Assembly (NCBI GenBank): GCA_036277115.1
Contig: DASUNM010000023.1
Span: 434,001 to 498,000 of the forward strand
Length of the DNA: 64,000 bases
Source: Pyrinomonadaceae bacterium
Lineage (GTDB): Bacteria > Acidobacteriota > Blastocatellia > Pyrinomonadales > Pyrinomonadaceae
Direction of reading: 5' to 3'
In this document: piece after piece, positions 15,298 to 24,072 of the stretch
Numbering within the stretch: position 1 is the first letter of the stretch
How the letters are laid out: each line of letters starts with the position of its first letter
Position numbers and translations under genes: made by a program
Notes under the pieces: model-generated
Database searches by the model: none
What the model was told of the DNA's origin: nothing
The model's input: the letters and a program-made list of their open reading frames with translations, nothing else

Positions 15298-17498
15298 GTA
15301 ACTTCAAAGTGGGCGAACGTATCAACATCCTGATGGTGGACGACAGTTCCACCAATCTGCTGGCGCTGGAGGCTATCCTGCACTCGCCGGATCGAAACTT
15401 GATTCGTGCCAGTTCGGGTGAGGATGCGCTGCGTTATTTGCTGAGCAATGATGTGGCGGTGGTGCTGCTCGACGTTTACATGCCGGGGATCGACGGTCTG
15501 CAAACGGCCGAGCTGATTCGCGGCCGCGAAAAATCCCGCGACATTCCGATCATCTTTCTGACGGCGAACACGACCGGACACGCGCATCTGAGCCGCGGCT
15601 ACTCGCTCGGCGCAGTCGATTACATCGTTAAGCCGGTCGACCCGGCGATTCTGCGGTCAAAGGTCAATGTGTTTGTCGAGTTGTTCAAGAAGGCGCGTGA
15701 AGTAAAACGCCAGGCACAGCTTCTCGAGCAACAGAACAAAGAGATCAAGAATGCAAACCTCGAACGATTGCGGATGCTCATCGATCTGGGTCATGAACTT
15801 GCGGCTGAGCGCGAGCCTGTAGCCGTGCTGCAAAAATTCTGCCGTTCCGCGCAGCGCATCATTGAGGCCGAAGAAGTAACCGTCGCGATGCTTTCCGACG
15901 ATGAACGGACCACGCGGCACTTTTTCCGGTGCGACGGAAAGGGCAACATTCACGAAACGGGCGAACTTCCAAACATCATTGAGAAGGCGCTCGACCGTGT
16001 GGTTAACGAGCGGGTGCCGGTGCGCCTCGACGAGTCGAGCGACTTACTGTTTGAGGAGGACTCGGGTGCACATTCAGTGCGTTCGTTTTTAGGCGCCCCG
16101 ATAATTTCCGCCACGGCACTTCGCGGGTGGTTTTACCTGCTGAATAGTCGCATTGCCGACGAGTTTACCGAGGCCGACGAGCGTCTGGCCGCGACATTTG
16201 CCAACCACGTGGCCGTCGCTTACGAAAACGCGAGCCTCTACGCCGAATCGGAGAATCACGCAACCGAACTCCGCATGGAGATGGCCGTCAGAAAGCAGGC
16301 CGAGGAAGAACGCGCGCGGCTTCTGGTGCGCGAACAGGCGGCCCGTGAAGAAGCCGAAGCCGCAAACCGAAACAAGGATGAGTTTCTCGCGACGCTTTCT
16401 CACGAGTTGCGCACGCCCCTGACAGCGATTCTGGGTTGGAGCCATTTGATACGCACGAAAAAGTTGAACGACAGCGAGCTCACGCGCGCTCTTGATACGA
16501 TTGAGCGAAACGCACGCTCGCAATCGCAGTTGATCGACGACCTGCTCGACGTTTCGCGCATCATCACCGGCAAATTAAGCATCGATCGAGGCCGGGTCGA
16601 TGTTTCGAAAGTGATCGAGACCGCCCTGGATGCCATCCGTCCGCTGGCGGATGCGAAGGAGATCGAGTTTACCAATGCCGCTCCCGCGACGGACATCGCC
16701 ATCCTCGGCGATCCGAACCGGCTGCAGCAAATCTTTTGGAATTTGTTTAGCAATGCCGTGAAGTTTACGCCGCGGGGCGGACGAGTAAGCATCAAGACGG
16801 CCATTTACGATTCGCGCGTGAGCGTTTCCGTTACCGACACCGGCATCGGAATCAGACCCGAATTTGCCCCATTTATTTTCGATCGATTTCGGCAGGCGGA
16901 CGGCTCAACCACGCGCGAACACGGCGGACTCGGCCTGGGACTGGCTATCGTGCGCCACCTCGTTGACCTTCACGCTGGCGAAGTTGAAGTCACCAGCGAG
17001 GGCCCCAATCGCGGATCAACTTTTACCGTGACGATTCCGCTGGCCCTCAATAACGTTCTCGTCGAGAGCGACACCAAGCTTTACGAAACTGCCGGCAATT
17101 GTGTTTTCAATGCCCACCTGTTGGACGGCGTAAAAGTTCTGGTGGTAGACGATGAACCCGACTCGCGCGACTTGTTGATGACGATTCTGACGAGCTGCGG
17201 AAGCGATGTGCGCTGCAGCGATTCAGCGGCAACGGCGATGCTGGAATTCAACGAGTGGAATCCGGATTTGCTCGTCAGCGACATCGGGATGCCTATCGAA
17301 GATGGCTACAGTCTAATTCGAAGGGTCCGGAAGCTAACGTCGCATCACGCGCGCATTCCCGCCGTCGCCTTAACCGCGTATGCGACAGATGAAGATCGCT
17401 CGCAAGCTCTTTTGGCCGGGTTCCAGATGCATGTCCCCAAGCCGATTGAGCCGGAAAGCTTTGTCACCTCAATCGCCTCAGTACTTGGACGAAAGTGA
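15294..17498 (+). CDS. Receiver-GAF-histidine kinase-receiver hybrid protein
   Basis: The GTG at 15294 overlaps the preceding stop codon as GTGA, which indicates translational coupling; GAAGGA lies just upstream. The 734-residue protein has an N-terminal receiver domain (about 8-125, Asp60), a coiled coil, a GAF domain (about 165-320), a dimerisation/phosphoacceptor domain with His370 in SHELRTPL, an ATPase domain (about 475-595) and a C-terminal receiver (about 615-732, Asp663). No membrane segment is visible. Starting with a receiver suggests it accepts phosphate, probably from the poly-HAMP kinase, and then signals on, giving a cytoplasmic multistep phosphorelay. No DNA-binding output domain or separate phosphotransfer protein is encoded nearby, so the final target is elsewhere. 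Confidence 0.92.
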
Positions 17499-17576
17499 AA
17501 GGTTGAGCTCGAGCAGCGCAATGCGGAAGAAACTGACTTCTTCTTCCTAGCTCCGGTCTCCGCGTCTATTATCCTA

Positions 17577-17604
17577 CTCACCGCTCACCGCTCACTGCTC
17601 ACTG
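17577..17604. repeat. Heptamer tandem repeat at the 3' end of the GNAT gene
   Basis: Four head-to-tail 7-base units, CTCACCG twice then CTCACTG twice. Read on the minus strand, the repeat encodes the last residues and stop codon of the GNAT protein (stop at 17585-17587). Confidence 0.8.
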
Positions 17605-18160
17605 ATTCCACTTCGTACTTCTCAGTTTTGAACGGCCGAAACCCGCGTTTCAAATAATTAGGTAACGCGGCGGGATCATCCAGCGTGCAGGTGTGCAGCC
17701 ACACTCGGTTCGCGCCGTCCGCCCAGGCCTGTTGCGTCGCCGACGTCAACAGATGCTTGCCGAGTCCGCGACCGAGGAATTGCGGAAGCAATCCAAAGTA
17801 AGCCACCTCAGTTGAGCCGTCTTCACATTTTCTCAGTTCAAAATATCCCGCCCGCTCTTTGTCGTAAGTCATCACCCATACGGAAATCTCGGATTGCGCC
17901 AGGTGCGCGCGAATATCGTCGTCGGTCCACGGCAGACGATCAATCCAGTGATAGTTTCGGCCGACTTCCACGTAAAGCCAGCGAAACAACTCGATGGGAC
18001 AGTCCTGCTGCAGCTCGATGCTGATTAACGGATCTTCGAGCTTTGCCGCTAGCAGTTCAGACGGATCGCGCATCTCGAGGTACGTGCGCGTAACTTCGGT
18101 GGTGGCCTTGAGGCCAGTACCATCCGCGTGAGCGGATGGGTCATACGATCGATCTACCAT
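17585..18160 (-). CDS. GNAT family N-acetyltransferase
   Basis: A protein of 191 residues with the GNAT fold. The acetyl-CoA loop is QFLGRGLGKHLL (about residues 127-138), followed by the typical WLHTCTLDDPAALPNYLKRG segment near the C-terminus. These enzymes transfer acetyl from acetyl-CoA to an amine; the substrate cannot be told from sequence. The ATG at 18160 is the only good start for the full domain, because no alternative start codon lies before the conserved TRTYLEMRD region. The first 16 or so residues are encoded by a palindromic repeat (18115-18139), and the last few by the heptamer repeat. There is no clear ribosome binding site. It is convergent with the hybrid kinase and downstream of xerD on the same strand. 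Confidence 0.85.
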   Translation of the reverse strand: MVDRSYDPSAHADGTGLKATTEVTRTYLEMRDPSELLAAKLEDPLISIELQQDCPIELFRWLYVEVGRNYHWIDRLPWTDDDIRAHLAQSEISVWVMTYDKERAGYFELRKCEDGSTEVAYFGLLPQFLGRGLGKHLLTSATQQAWADGANRVWLHTCTLDDPAALPNYLKRGFRPFKTEKYEVESVSSER

Positions 18161-18206
18161 GTTTGATTGACTCTTTGCTCCATCCCCTCACGGGGATGGT
18201 ACTGAC
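18115..18206. repeat. REPIN-like inverted pair of small palindromes
   Basis: Left hairpin: CCATCCGC (18120-18127) with GCGGATGG (18132-18139). Right hairpin: CCATCCCC (18180-18187) with GGGGATGG (18192-18199). Both are bordered by AGTAC in inverted orientation, so the two halves are mirror copies. The stems differ by a compensated G-C to C-G swap. The pair spans the start of the GNAT gene. Confidence 0.75.
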
Positions 18207-18215
18207 TTCACATCT

Positions 18216-19130
18216 TCACTTAGTCTTGGTTCCACCCGCAGCACGCGCCCGCGGATGGAACCGATCGTACGCCTTGCGCATGTGCAAGTCGGTGATATGG
18301 GTGTAGATCTCAGTCGTTGAAATATCGCTATGGCCGAGCAATGCCTGCACTGACCGCGAGTCCGCGCCGTGCTGCATCAGGTGCGTCCCAAAGCTGTGCC
18401 GCAGAGTGTGCGGCGAGATGTCGGGCACCTCTGCTGTCGCCGCGTGGGTCTTGATGATGCTCCATGCTAATTGGCGCGTCAGTGCGCGGCCGCGATTCAG
18501 AAACAAAATCGGATTGTTGCTGCCCAAGCGATCGCGTACAGCGATGTATCGCTGTAGCCAATGCACGGCGCTTTTGCCAATCGGGATGCGGCGCTGTTTG
18601 CTTCCCTTCCCGTGACACGTGACGATCGCGCCATCCAAATCGACATCCGCGACGCGCAGTCCGCACATTTCCGAAACGCGCAAGCCGGCTGCGTACATCA
18701 CCTCGAGCATCGCTCGATCGCGCACGCCCACGTCGATTTTGATGTCGGGCGCGCGCAGCAAACGCTCCATCTCTTCTTCAGTCAGGAACTTCGGCAGGTG
18801 TGAGCTGCGTTGCGGGGTGTGAATGTCTTCTGTGGGATCGCGTTGCACGTGCCGATCCAGCATCAGGAAACGAAAGAAGCCGCGGGCCGCGCTGACCGCA
18901 CGGGCGATCGACGACGGCGCCAGGCCTTCCCGCGACATTGACGCAATCCACTCGCGCAGATCTTTCCGTTCGAGCTGTTCAATTCGCTTTCGTTTGGTGT
19001 CAGCCCAGGTCTTCAGCCGGCTAATGTCGCGGGCATAATTCTGGAGAGTGTTGCGTGAGAGACCTTTCTCGACCTGGATATAGGTAAGAAATTCGCGCCC
19101 GAGATCGCGCGTGACAGAGTTCTCCGCCAT
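18216..19130 (-). CDS. xerD: Tyrosine recombinase, XerC/XerD type
   Basis: 304 residues from the ATG at 19130; a GTG at 19148 in the same frame would add six residues. It has the N-terminal SAM-like core-binding domain (about 5-95) and the catalytic domain. The full active site is present: Arg151, Lys175, His241, Arg244, His267 and the nucleophile Tyr276. The length is normal for Xer recombinases, which resolve chromosome dimers at dif together with FtsK. No integrase-type arm-binding domain, att site or phage genes are nearby, so a housekeeping Xer role is more likely than a mobile-element integrase. XerC and XerD cannot be separated with certainty. Confidence 0.9.
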   Translation of the reverse strand: MAENSVTRDLGREFLTYIQVEKGLSRNTLQNYARDISRLKTWADTKRKRIEQLERKDLREWIASMSREGLAPSSIARAVSAARGFFRFLMLDRHVQRDPTEDIHTPQRSSHLPKFLTEEEMERLLRAPDIKIDVGVRDRAMLEVMYAAGLRVSEMCGLRVADVDLDGAIVTCHGKGSKQRRIPIGKSAVHWLQRYIAVRDRLGSNNPILFLNRGRALTRQLAWSIIKTHAATAEVPDISPHTLRHSFGTHLMQHGADSRSVQALLGHSDISTTEIYTHITDLHMRKAYDRFHPRARAAGGTKTK

Positions 19131-19189
19131 CGGGCGCGATGTTAGCACAGGTAAGAGAGTTGCTGATCCTTTCGGATTAGTGCGGCGTC

Positions 19190-19248
19190 AGAGTACCAAC
19201 TTCAGTTGGGCACTTCCGAAACAAAACCCCGACTAAAGTCGGTACTCT
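19190..19248. repeat. REPIN-like inverted pair, second word family
   Basis: Two mirror arms begin AGAGTACC outward: left 19190-19210, right 19228-19248. Each contains its own hairpin: CCAACT/AGTTGG on the left (19196-19209) and CCGACT/AGTCGG on the right (19229-19242), with a compensated A-T to G-C change. It lies between the start of xerD and the end of the next gene. Confidence 0.75.
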
Positions 19249-19259
19249 AACAAGCGCCG

Positions 19260-20276
19260 TTACGGCTTGGGCGCGGGTTTGTATTTGTCGATCAACTGCT
19301 GCATCCCGGTGGTCGAATTGTTGTGCCGGTATTTGTAGTAGTTCTCGAGATCCTGAAGATACTGTTGCCGCACCTGCGCCAACGCCGCGTTTCCTTCCGA
19401 CAGCGCGATCGCGTGAGCGTACGCATCGATCACCGTGTCGAGCAGCGCTTCGACTTTTTTCAGTTGTGCGTCTTTGGGCGCGCCCGCCGCCATCGATTGA
19501 TAGGTCTTCGCTGCCGCCTGGTACTCGTCGTTCAGCAACGCTGCGATCATTACAAAGTTGAAGGGATCGGACGGCGCGATCTGAGACGCCTTTACGTATT
19601 GCGCCTTGGCTTCCGCTGAAGAGCCCTTAATCATATAAAGCAGACCCAGTGACTGGTGCAGCGAGGGCACAGTGGTCGCTTTGAATCGCTGCCAGCTGGC
19701 CTCGTCAAAGTCCGCCGGCTTCTTGTTGGCATCGGCCAACGCGATCGCTTGCGTACCATAGCGAATTGATTGATCGATAAACTTTGTATTTTGCTTTTTC
19801 GCCTGCTCAGTGCCGATAGATACCAGCTCAACCAAGACTTCTATCGCTTCCGGATGGCGCGTCAGGAAATCTGAACCTTTAGTGAATGCCTGGTCGAGCT
19901 GATTCGCGTCGGCCAAAGCATCGACAACCACCGGCATAACCGTTGTTTCATCGGCCGGAGTGCTGAACATAGTTTGAAGCTGTTGCGCCAGCGTCAGCTT
20001 CTGGGCCGGATCTTTCACTTCCCGAATTTTATTGGCGAGCTCCAGTACGACCTGATCGCGGATCGCGGTCTTCGGGTACTTCTTTATCAGTTCAGCCGCA
20101 GCCGCGAGTTTTGCGGCTGGGTCAGGTGCTGCGGTTATCTTGTCGACCAGCTTTCCCTCATCCGGGGCCAGCTTGGGTTGCTGAGGGGTTGGGCTTGGTG
20201 TCGGGGTTTGCGCGAACGTCACGACGTTAATAAACGCGACGAGCGCGATCGCCAGAATGAATGCTTTTCTCTTCAT
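19260..20276 (-). CDS. Secreted helical-repeat (TPR-like) protein of unknown function
   Basis: The ATG at 20276 is preceded by AAAGGTG at proper spacing; an upstream in-frame start at 20291 would add five residues. The 338-residue product has a signal peptide (MKRKAFILAIALVAFINVVTFA, cleaved near FAQ) followed by a Thr/Pro-rich linker. The rest is alpha-helical with Ala-rich helices and TPR-like features (for example LGLLYMIKGSSAEAKAQY). It has no recognisable enzyme motif and is probably a periplasmic scaffold. It is downstream of nadE, 39 bases away on the same strand, and may be read with it. The family is unknown to me. Confidence 0.75.
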   Translation of the reverse strand: MKRKAFILAIALVAFINVVTFAQTPTPSPTPQQPKLAPDEGKLVDKITAAPDPAAKLAAAAELIKKYPKTAIRDQVVLELANKIREVKDPAQKLTLAQQLQTMFSTPADETTVMPVVVDALADANQLDQAFTKGSDFLTRHPEAIEVLVELVSIGTEQAKKQNTKFIDQSIRYGTQAIALADANKKPADFDEASWQRFKATTVPSLHQSLGLLYMIKGSSAEAKAQYVKASQIAPSDPFNFVMIAALLNDEYQAAAKTYQSMAAGAPKDAQLKKVEALLDTVIDAYAHAIALSEGNAALAQVRQQYLQDLENYYKYRHNNSTTGMQQLIDKYKPAPKP

Positions 20277-20315
20277 GATGTCACCTTTCAATTCTGTTTA
20301 TTATGACTAATCCGG

Positions 20316-22055
20316 TTAGGCTTGCCCAACCACACCGGCGCACCACGATCTTTGGTCACGGCGATAACGATGGCTGATCGGCCGGCGGCGTCCGATGCCA
20401 ATCGCGTTTCGCGAAATGATAAGTGTGGGTGGCAACTGCCGCCGCTTAAACTCGTTGGCCGGCGATTCGACACGATTGAGAATGTCGTAAACCAGCGCAG
20501 GCTCGTGACCGGCGGCCACGATCTCTTCCGGCGATTGTTTCTGCTCGAAATAAAGCTTCAGCACCGGGTCGAGTTTGTCGTACGGCGGCAAAGACTGATC
20601 GTCAAATTGGCCCGGCGCCAGCTCGGCTGACGGCCGCTTGTTAATAATTGATTCAGGAATGATTTCGCGTTCGCGATTGTATAGCCGCGCCAGCTCGTAA
20701 ACTTCCGTCTTAAGCACGTCGCCCAGCACCGCGAGGCCGCCATTAGTGTCGCCATACAGCGTGCAGTAACCGAGGGCCAGCTCAGACTTGTTGCCGGTCG
20801 AAAGCAACAGCCGGCCTTCGGCATTCGACATTGTCATCAGAATATTTCCACGCAGACGCGACTGCAGATTCTCGACGGCAATCTCGAGCGCGCGGTCGGT
20901 TGTCTTGCCGGCTTCCGGCAGGTCAAGCTCGTTCCGCAATGCGTCAAACGCGTCGTTGATCGGCCGTTCGATTACTGTCATTCCGAGCCGTCGCGAAAGT
21001 TCAACTGAATCGTCAATGCTTGAGCGAGAACTGTAGGGTGATGGCATCATCACGGCCAGCACGTTTTCCGGCCCGATCGCTTCACACGCGAGCGCGGCAA
21101 CCAGAGTCGAATCAATGCCGCCCGACAGCCCGAATACCGCCTTGCTGAAGCCATTCTTGCTCGCGTAATCGCGAATCCCGAGCACCAGCGCCTGACGCAC
21201 GGTGTCGGTGTCATCGCCCGACAGGCAACGCGCATCGGGAACGCCGCACTCAAGCTCGACCGTCTCAACGAATTCTTCGAACGGCGGCGCCTGCAGGACG
21301 ATTCGGCCTTCCGCATCGGAAATTATGCTGGCGCCGTCGAAGATGATTCCGTCATTCGCGCCGATCAGGTTTACAAAGACAATCGGGACGCGTGCAGTCT
21401 TCGCGCGATGCGAAACCATGTCGCAACGCACGCGCATCTTGCCTTTATTGAAGGGCGACGCGTTGATCGAAACCAGAAGGTTCGCGCCCATCTCAATGAG
21501 CTCTTGCGCCGGATCGTTTTGATAGAGCCGCTCCTTCCAGAACGTCTTGTCATTCCAAAAGTCTTCGCAGACGGCAATGCCGACTTTGGTCGCGTCGGAA
21601 CCCCGACCTGTCGGGTTCGCGGGCGAGCAAACATCGAGGTCCAGATCAAAGAGACGCCGTTCACGCGCAGGTTCGAAATAACGCGGATCGTCGAAGACGT
21701 CGTACTCCGGCAAAAGCGTTTTGTCGGCGAAACCGATCAACTTCCGATCGCGAATCACCGCGGCCGAGTTGAATAGCCGGCGGCCCGTCGGCTGGTCGCT
21801 CGGACGGACTGTACCGACGATCGCCGTAATGCCATCCGTCGCTTCAATGATTTTGGTCAGGGGATCGAGCGCATGCCGAACGACGTCCGGATCGAGAAAC
21901 CAATCAAACGACGTGTAACCCTGGATTGTTACTTCAGGAAAGACGACGAGATCGGATCGATCCTTCTTTGCCCGTTTAATCGCGTTGAGGATTCGCCCGA
22001 CGTTTCCTTCGCAATCTCCGTTGGTCGTATTGATCTGGCCGATGGTGACGCGCAT
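20316..22055 (-). CDS. nadE: Glutamine-dependent NAD+ synthetase
   Basis: 579 residues, the two-domain form. The N-terminal nitrilase-like glutaminase domain carries the Glu-Lys-Cys triad (Glu41 in FPEVTIQGY, the Lys of KTLLPEYD, the Cys of AVCEDFW) and releases ammonia from glutamine. The C-terminal synthetase domain starts near residue 270 and has the ATP pyrophosphatase loop SGGIDS; it amidates deamido-NAD to NAD in the last step of NAD synthesis. The length matches the family. The start ATG at 22055 precedes the typical VTIGQIN. The last dozen residues beyond ISHRYR look unconserved. No other NAD genes are adjacent. Confidence 0.93.
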   Translation of the reverse strand: MRVTIGQINTTNGDCEGNVGRILNAIKRAKKDRSDLVVFPEVTIQGYTSFDWFLDPDVVRHALDPLTKIIEATDGITAIVGTVRPSDQPTGRRLFNSAAVIRDRKLIGFADKTLLPEYDVFDDPRYFEPARERRLFDLDLDVCSPANPTGRGSDATKVGIAVCEDFWNDKTFWKERLYQNDPAQELIEMGANLLVSINASPFNKGKMRVRCDMVSHRAKTARVPIVFVNLIGANDGIIFDGASIISDAEGRIVLQAPPFEEFVETVELECGVPDARCLSGDDTDTVRQALVLGIRDYASKNGFSKAVFGLSGGIDSTLVAALACEAIGPENVLAVMMPSPYSSRSSIDDSVELSRRLGMTVIERPINDAFDALRNELDLPEAGKTTDRALEIAVENLQSRLRGNILMTMSNAEGRLLLSTGNKSELALGYCTLYGDTNGGLAVLGDVLKTEVYELARLYNREREIIPESIINKRPSAELAPGQFDDQSLPPYDKLDPVLKLYFEQKQSPEEIVAAGHEPALVYDILNRVESPANEFKRRQLPPTLIISRNAIGIGRRRPISHRYRRDQRSWCAGVVGQA

Positions 22056-22150
22056 TTATGAAAGGATTTTACACTTTGCGGGCCATCGAGGCACGGAGAC
22101 CCATTTTATAGGTAGTGTCTGATTCCGGCTTTGCCGGGTGGGGAGCTTTT

Positions 22151-22756
22151 TTACTCAGGTGCGTACAACCGTCGGTTGTAAAACGGTGCGAAGGCCGCGA
22201 TCAATGCCGCTTCGAAGCTCATCGAGCGAGTAATCAAGTCGCGCGACAACACGCCCCATGCGCCTTGTTTGCTTCGCACATCGCGCACACCGGCAAAGTC
22301 GTCGATCACGATTCCTAATTCACGCTTCCCCTCTATTACGTCCTTAACGATCGCGTCCGGCACTTCGATCGACGGCGACATCCCAAAGCTGCCGCGCTCG
22401 CCATCAGTCGCGTACGCCCATCCACGCAGAAACGTGTGCCACTCGCCTTCGACCGAGATTGAATGGAACCCACCTTCAAGACCGACGTACAGATCCACCT
22501 CGAGCCTCTGCTGCACCAGTTGGTCGCGCACCGCCAACGCGCGTTGGCGCGCGCCACTCATCAACTCCCAATCCGTGAGCGGCATGGCCGGAGCGTCCGT
22601 TTTCACCGGCCGCGCCACGACGCTCGCGTCGCGCCATCCGCTGTCGATTTCGGCGATGCGCGCGATGCTGGCGCGCACGGCCATAATCTTCGCCGCCCGG
22701 TCTGAACCAAGCGCGATTCTTTCAATTCTTGTTCGTGGCGATTGTCGAGTTGACAT
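22151..22756 (-). CDS. yjjX: Inosine/xanthosine triphosphatase (YjjX/DUF84 family)
   Basis: 201 residues from the ATG at 22756 (a TTG directly before it is also in frame). The sequence has the family pattern: an N-terminal ALGSDRAAKIMAVR loop, a central GLEGGF word and the C-terminal LSRDLITR...EAALIAAFAPF helix. Members hydrolyse ITP and XTP formed by purine deamination, cleaning the nucleotide pool. It is divergent from the LeuA-like gene, with 46 bases between the start codons. Downstream, 22125-22140 forms a small CCGGC/GCCGG hairpin with no T-run on this strand. Confidence 0.8.
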   Translation of the reverse strand: MSTRQSPRTRIERIALGSDRAAKIMAVRASIARIAEIDSGWRDASVVARPVKTDAPAMPLTDWELMSGARQRALAVRDQLVQQRLEVDLYVGLEGGFHSISVEGEWHTFLRGWAYATDGERGSFGMSPSIEVPDAIVKDVIEGKRELGIVIDDFAGVRDVRSKQGAWGVLSRDLITRSMSFEAALIAAFAPFYNRRLYAPE

Positions 22757-22802
22757 CAACTTCGCGCGTTGTTGTAATCGAATGCCGTTGAGAGTTCAAC
22801 CT

Positions 22803-24017
22803 ATGTCGGTCTCAGAATTAATCTACGACTGGAACACGATCGAGCCGCAACTGCAAAAGCCGGGGCGTCACATTGGCTTTGATGATGAAACGTTGCGCGA
22901 CGGATTGCAGTCGCCGTCCGTGTGCGAACCGCCGGTCGAAAAGAAGATCGAGCTGCTGCATTTGATGGATGCCCTGGGCATCGACACGGCGGACATCGGC
23001 CTGCCGGGCGCGGGCGGAACTCATGCGGCCGGCGTTGAAGCCATGGCGCGCGAAATTGTTGATAAGAAGCTGAAGATTCGACCCAACTGCGCCGCCCGCA
23101 CGCACCGTAATGACATCATTCCCATTGCCGAAATTTCTCAGCGCGCGGGCATTGCGATCGAGGCGTGCACATTTATCGGCTCATCACCGATTCGGTTTTA
23201 CGCTGAAGAGTGGACGTTGGACAAGCTTTTGAAGTTGACGGAAGAGGCCGTGACCCTCGCGGTCAGCGAAGGGTTGCCGGTGATGTTCGTCACCGAAGAC
23301 ACGACCCGGGCGGATCCGGAAACGATTCGCGCGCTTTACACGACGGCAATTCGCTGCGGCGCGCGCGCCGTCTGCGTCTGCGACACAGTCGGTCACGCCA
23401 CACCCGACGGCGCCCGCGAAGTCGTGAAGTTTGTGCGCGGAATCATCGATGAACAGGGTGAGAAGATTCGGCTGGACTGGCACGGCCATCAGGATCGCGG
23501 CCTCGGCGTAATCAATACCATCGCGGCAATTCAAGGCGGCGCCGATCAAGTCCACGGTTCGGCACTCGGCATGGGCGAACGCGTCGGCAACACGCCGATG
23601 GATCAGCTGCTCGTGAATCTGAAGCTAATGGGCTGGATCAATAACGACCTTACGCGCCTGCGCGAATACTGCGACAAGGCGGCGGAAGCGTGCCAGTGGA
23701 CGGTGCCGTTGAACTATCCGGTATTTGGCAAGGATGCATTTCGCACGGCGACGGGCGTCCACGCTGCGGCCGTGATTAAGAGTTACCGGAAAGGCGACAC
23801 CGAACTCGCCGATCTGATTTACTCAGGTGTGCCGGCGGGACTGTTCGGACTCAAGCAAGTCATCGAAGTTGGCCCCATGAGCGGCAAATCCAATGTCGTG
23901 TACTGGCTGGAAAGTCGTGGCTTAGAAGCCAGCGACGATCGCGTCAATCGAATCTACGAACACGCCAAGGGTGCTTCTTCGGTCTTAAGCGAAGAGGAAC
24001 TGAACGCGCTCGTATAA
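22803..24017 (+). CDS. LeuA-like (HMGL family) acyltransferase/aldolase, short form
   Basis: 404 residues from the ATG at 22803. This is a DRE-TIM metallolyase: the N-terminal DETLRDGLQ word supplies the catalytic Arg-Asp pair and metal ligand, and the second metal site reads WHGHQDRGLG. The LGMGERVGN loop is the family signature. It is shorter than 2-isopropylmalate synthase (about 500 residues) and lacks the C-terminal leucine-binding regulatory domain. The usual HxHND motif is HGHQD here. It could be an isopropylmalate, homocitrate or citramalate synthase, or an HMG-CoA-lyase-like enzyme. No leucine or lysine genes are adjacent, so the substrate is undecided. A strong terminator follows the stop. 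Confidence 0.8.
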   Translation: MSVSELIYDWNTIEPQLQKPGRHIGFDDETLRDGLQSPSVCEPPVEKKIELLHLMDALGIDTADIGLPGAGGTHAAGVEAMAREIVDKKLKIRPNCAARTHRNDIIPIAEISQRAGIAIEACTFIGSSPIRFYAEEWTLDKLLKLTEEAVTLAVSEGLPVMFVTEDTTRADPETIRALYTTAIRCGARAVCVCDTVGHATPDGAREVVKFVRGIIDEQGEKIRLDWHGHQDRGLGVINTIAAIQGGADQVHGSALGMGERVGNTPMDQLLVNLKLMGWINNDLTRLREYCDKAAEACQWTVPLNYPVFGKDAFRTATGVHAAAVIKSYRKGDTELADLIYSGVPAGLFGLKQVIEVGPMSGKSNVVYWLESRGLEASDDRVNRIYEHAKGASSVLSEEELNALV

Positions 24018-24019
24018 AA

Positions 24020-24044
24020 AAAGCGCGGGTCCCGCCCGCGCTTT
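24020..24044. terminator. Bidirectional rho-independent terminator
   Basis: A perfect 10-bp stem, AAAGCGCGGG (24020-24029) with CCCGCGCTTT (24035-24044), and a five-base loop. An A-run on the left and T-run on the right let it serve both the LeuA-like gene and the convergent gene at 24073. Confidence 0.88.
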
Positions 24045-24072
24045 AATCCTTACCTGAACTCCTCGTCGAAAA

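Noticed and set aside
18216-19130. Integrase of a mobile element
   Set aside because: Length and motifs fit housekeeping Xer recombinases, and no att sites, tRNA target or phage genes are near.
22125-22148. Rho-independent terminator (CCGGC hairpin followed by TTTTTT)
   Set aside because: The T-run is on the plus strand, 11 bases away, with no plus-strand gene ending there; more likely another palindromic word.
22269-22802. N-terminal extension of the LeuA-like protein
   Set aside because: The extension is antisense to yjjX and shows no domain; homology begins after the ATG at 22803.
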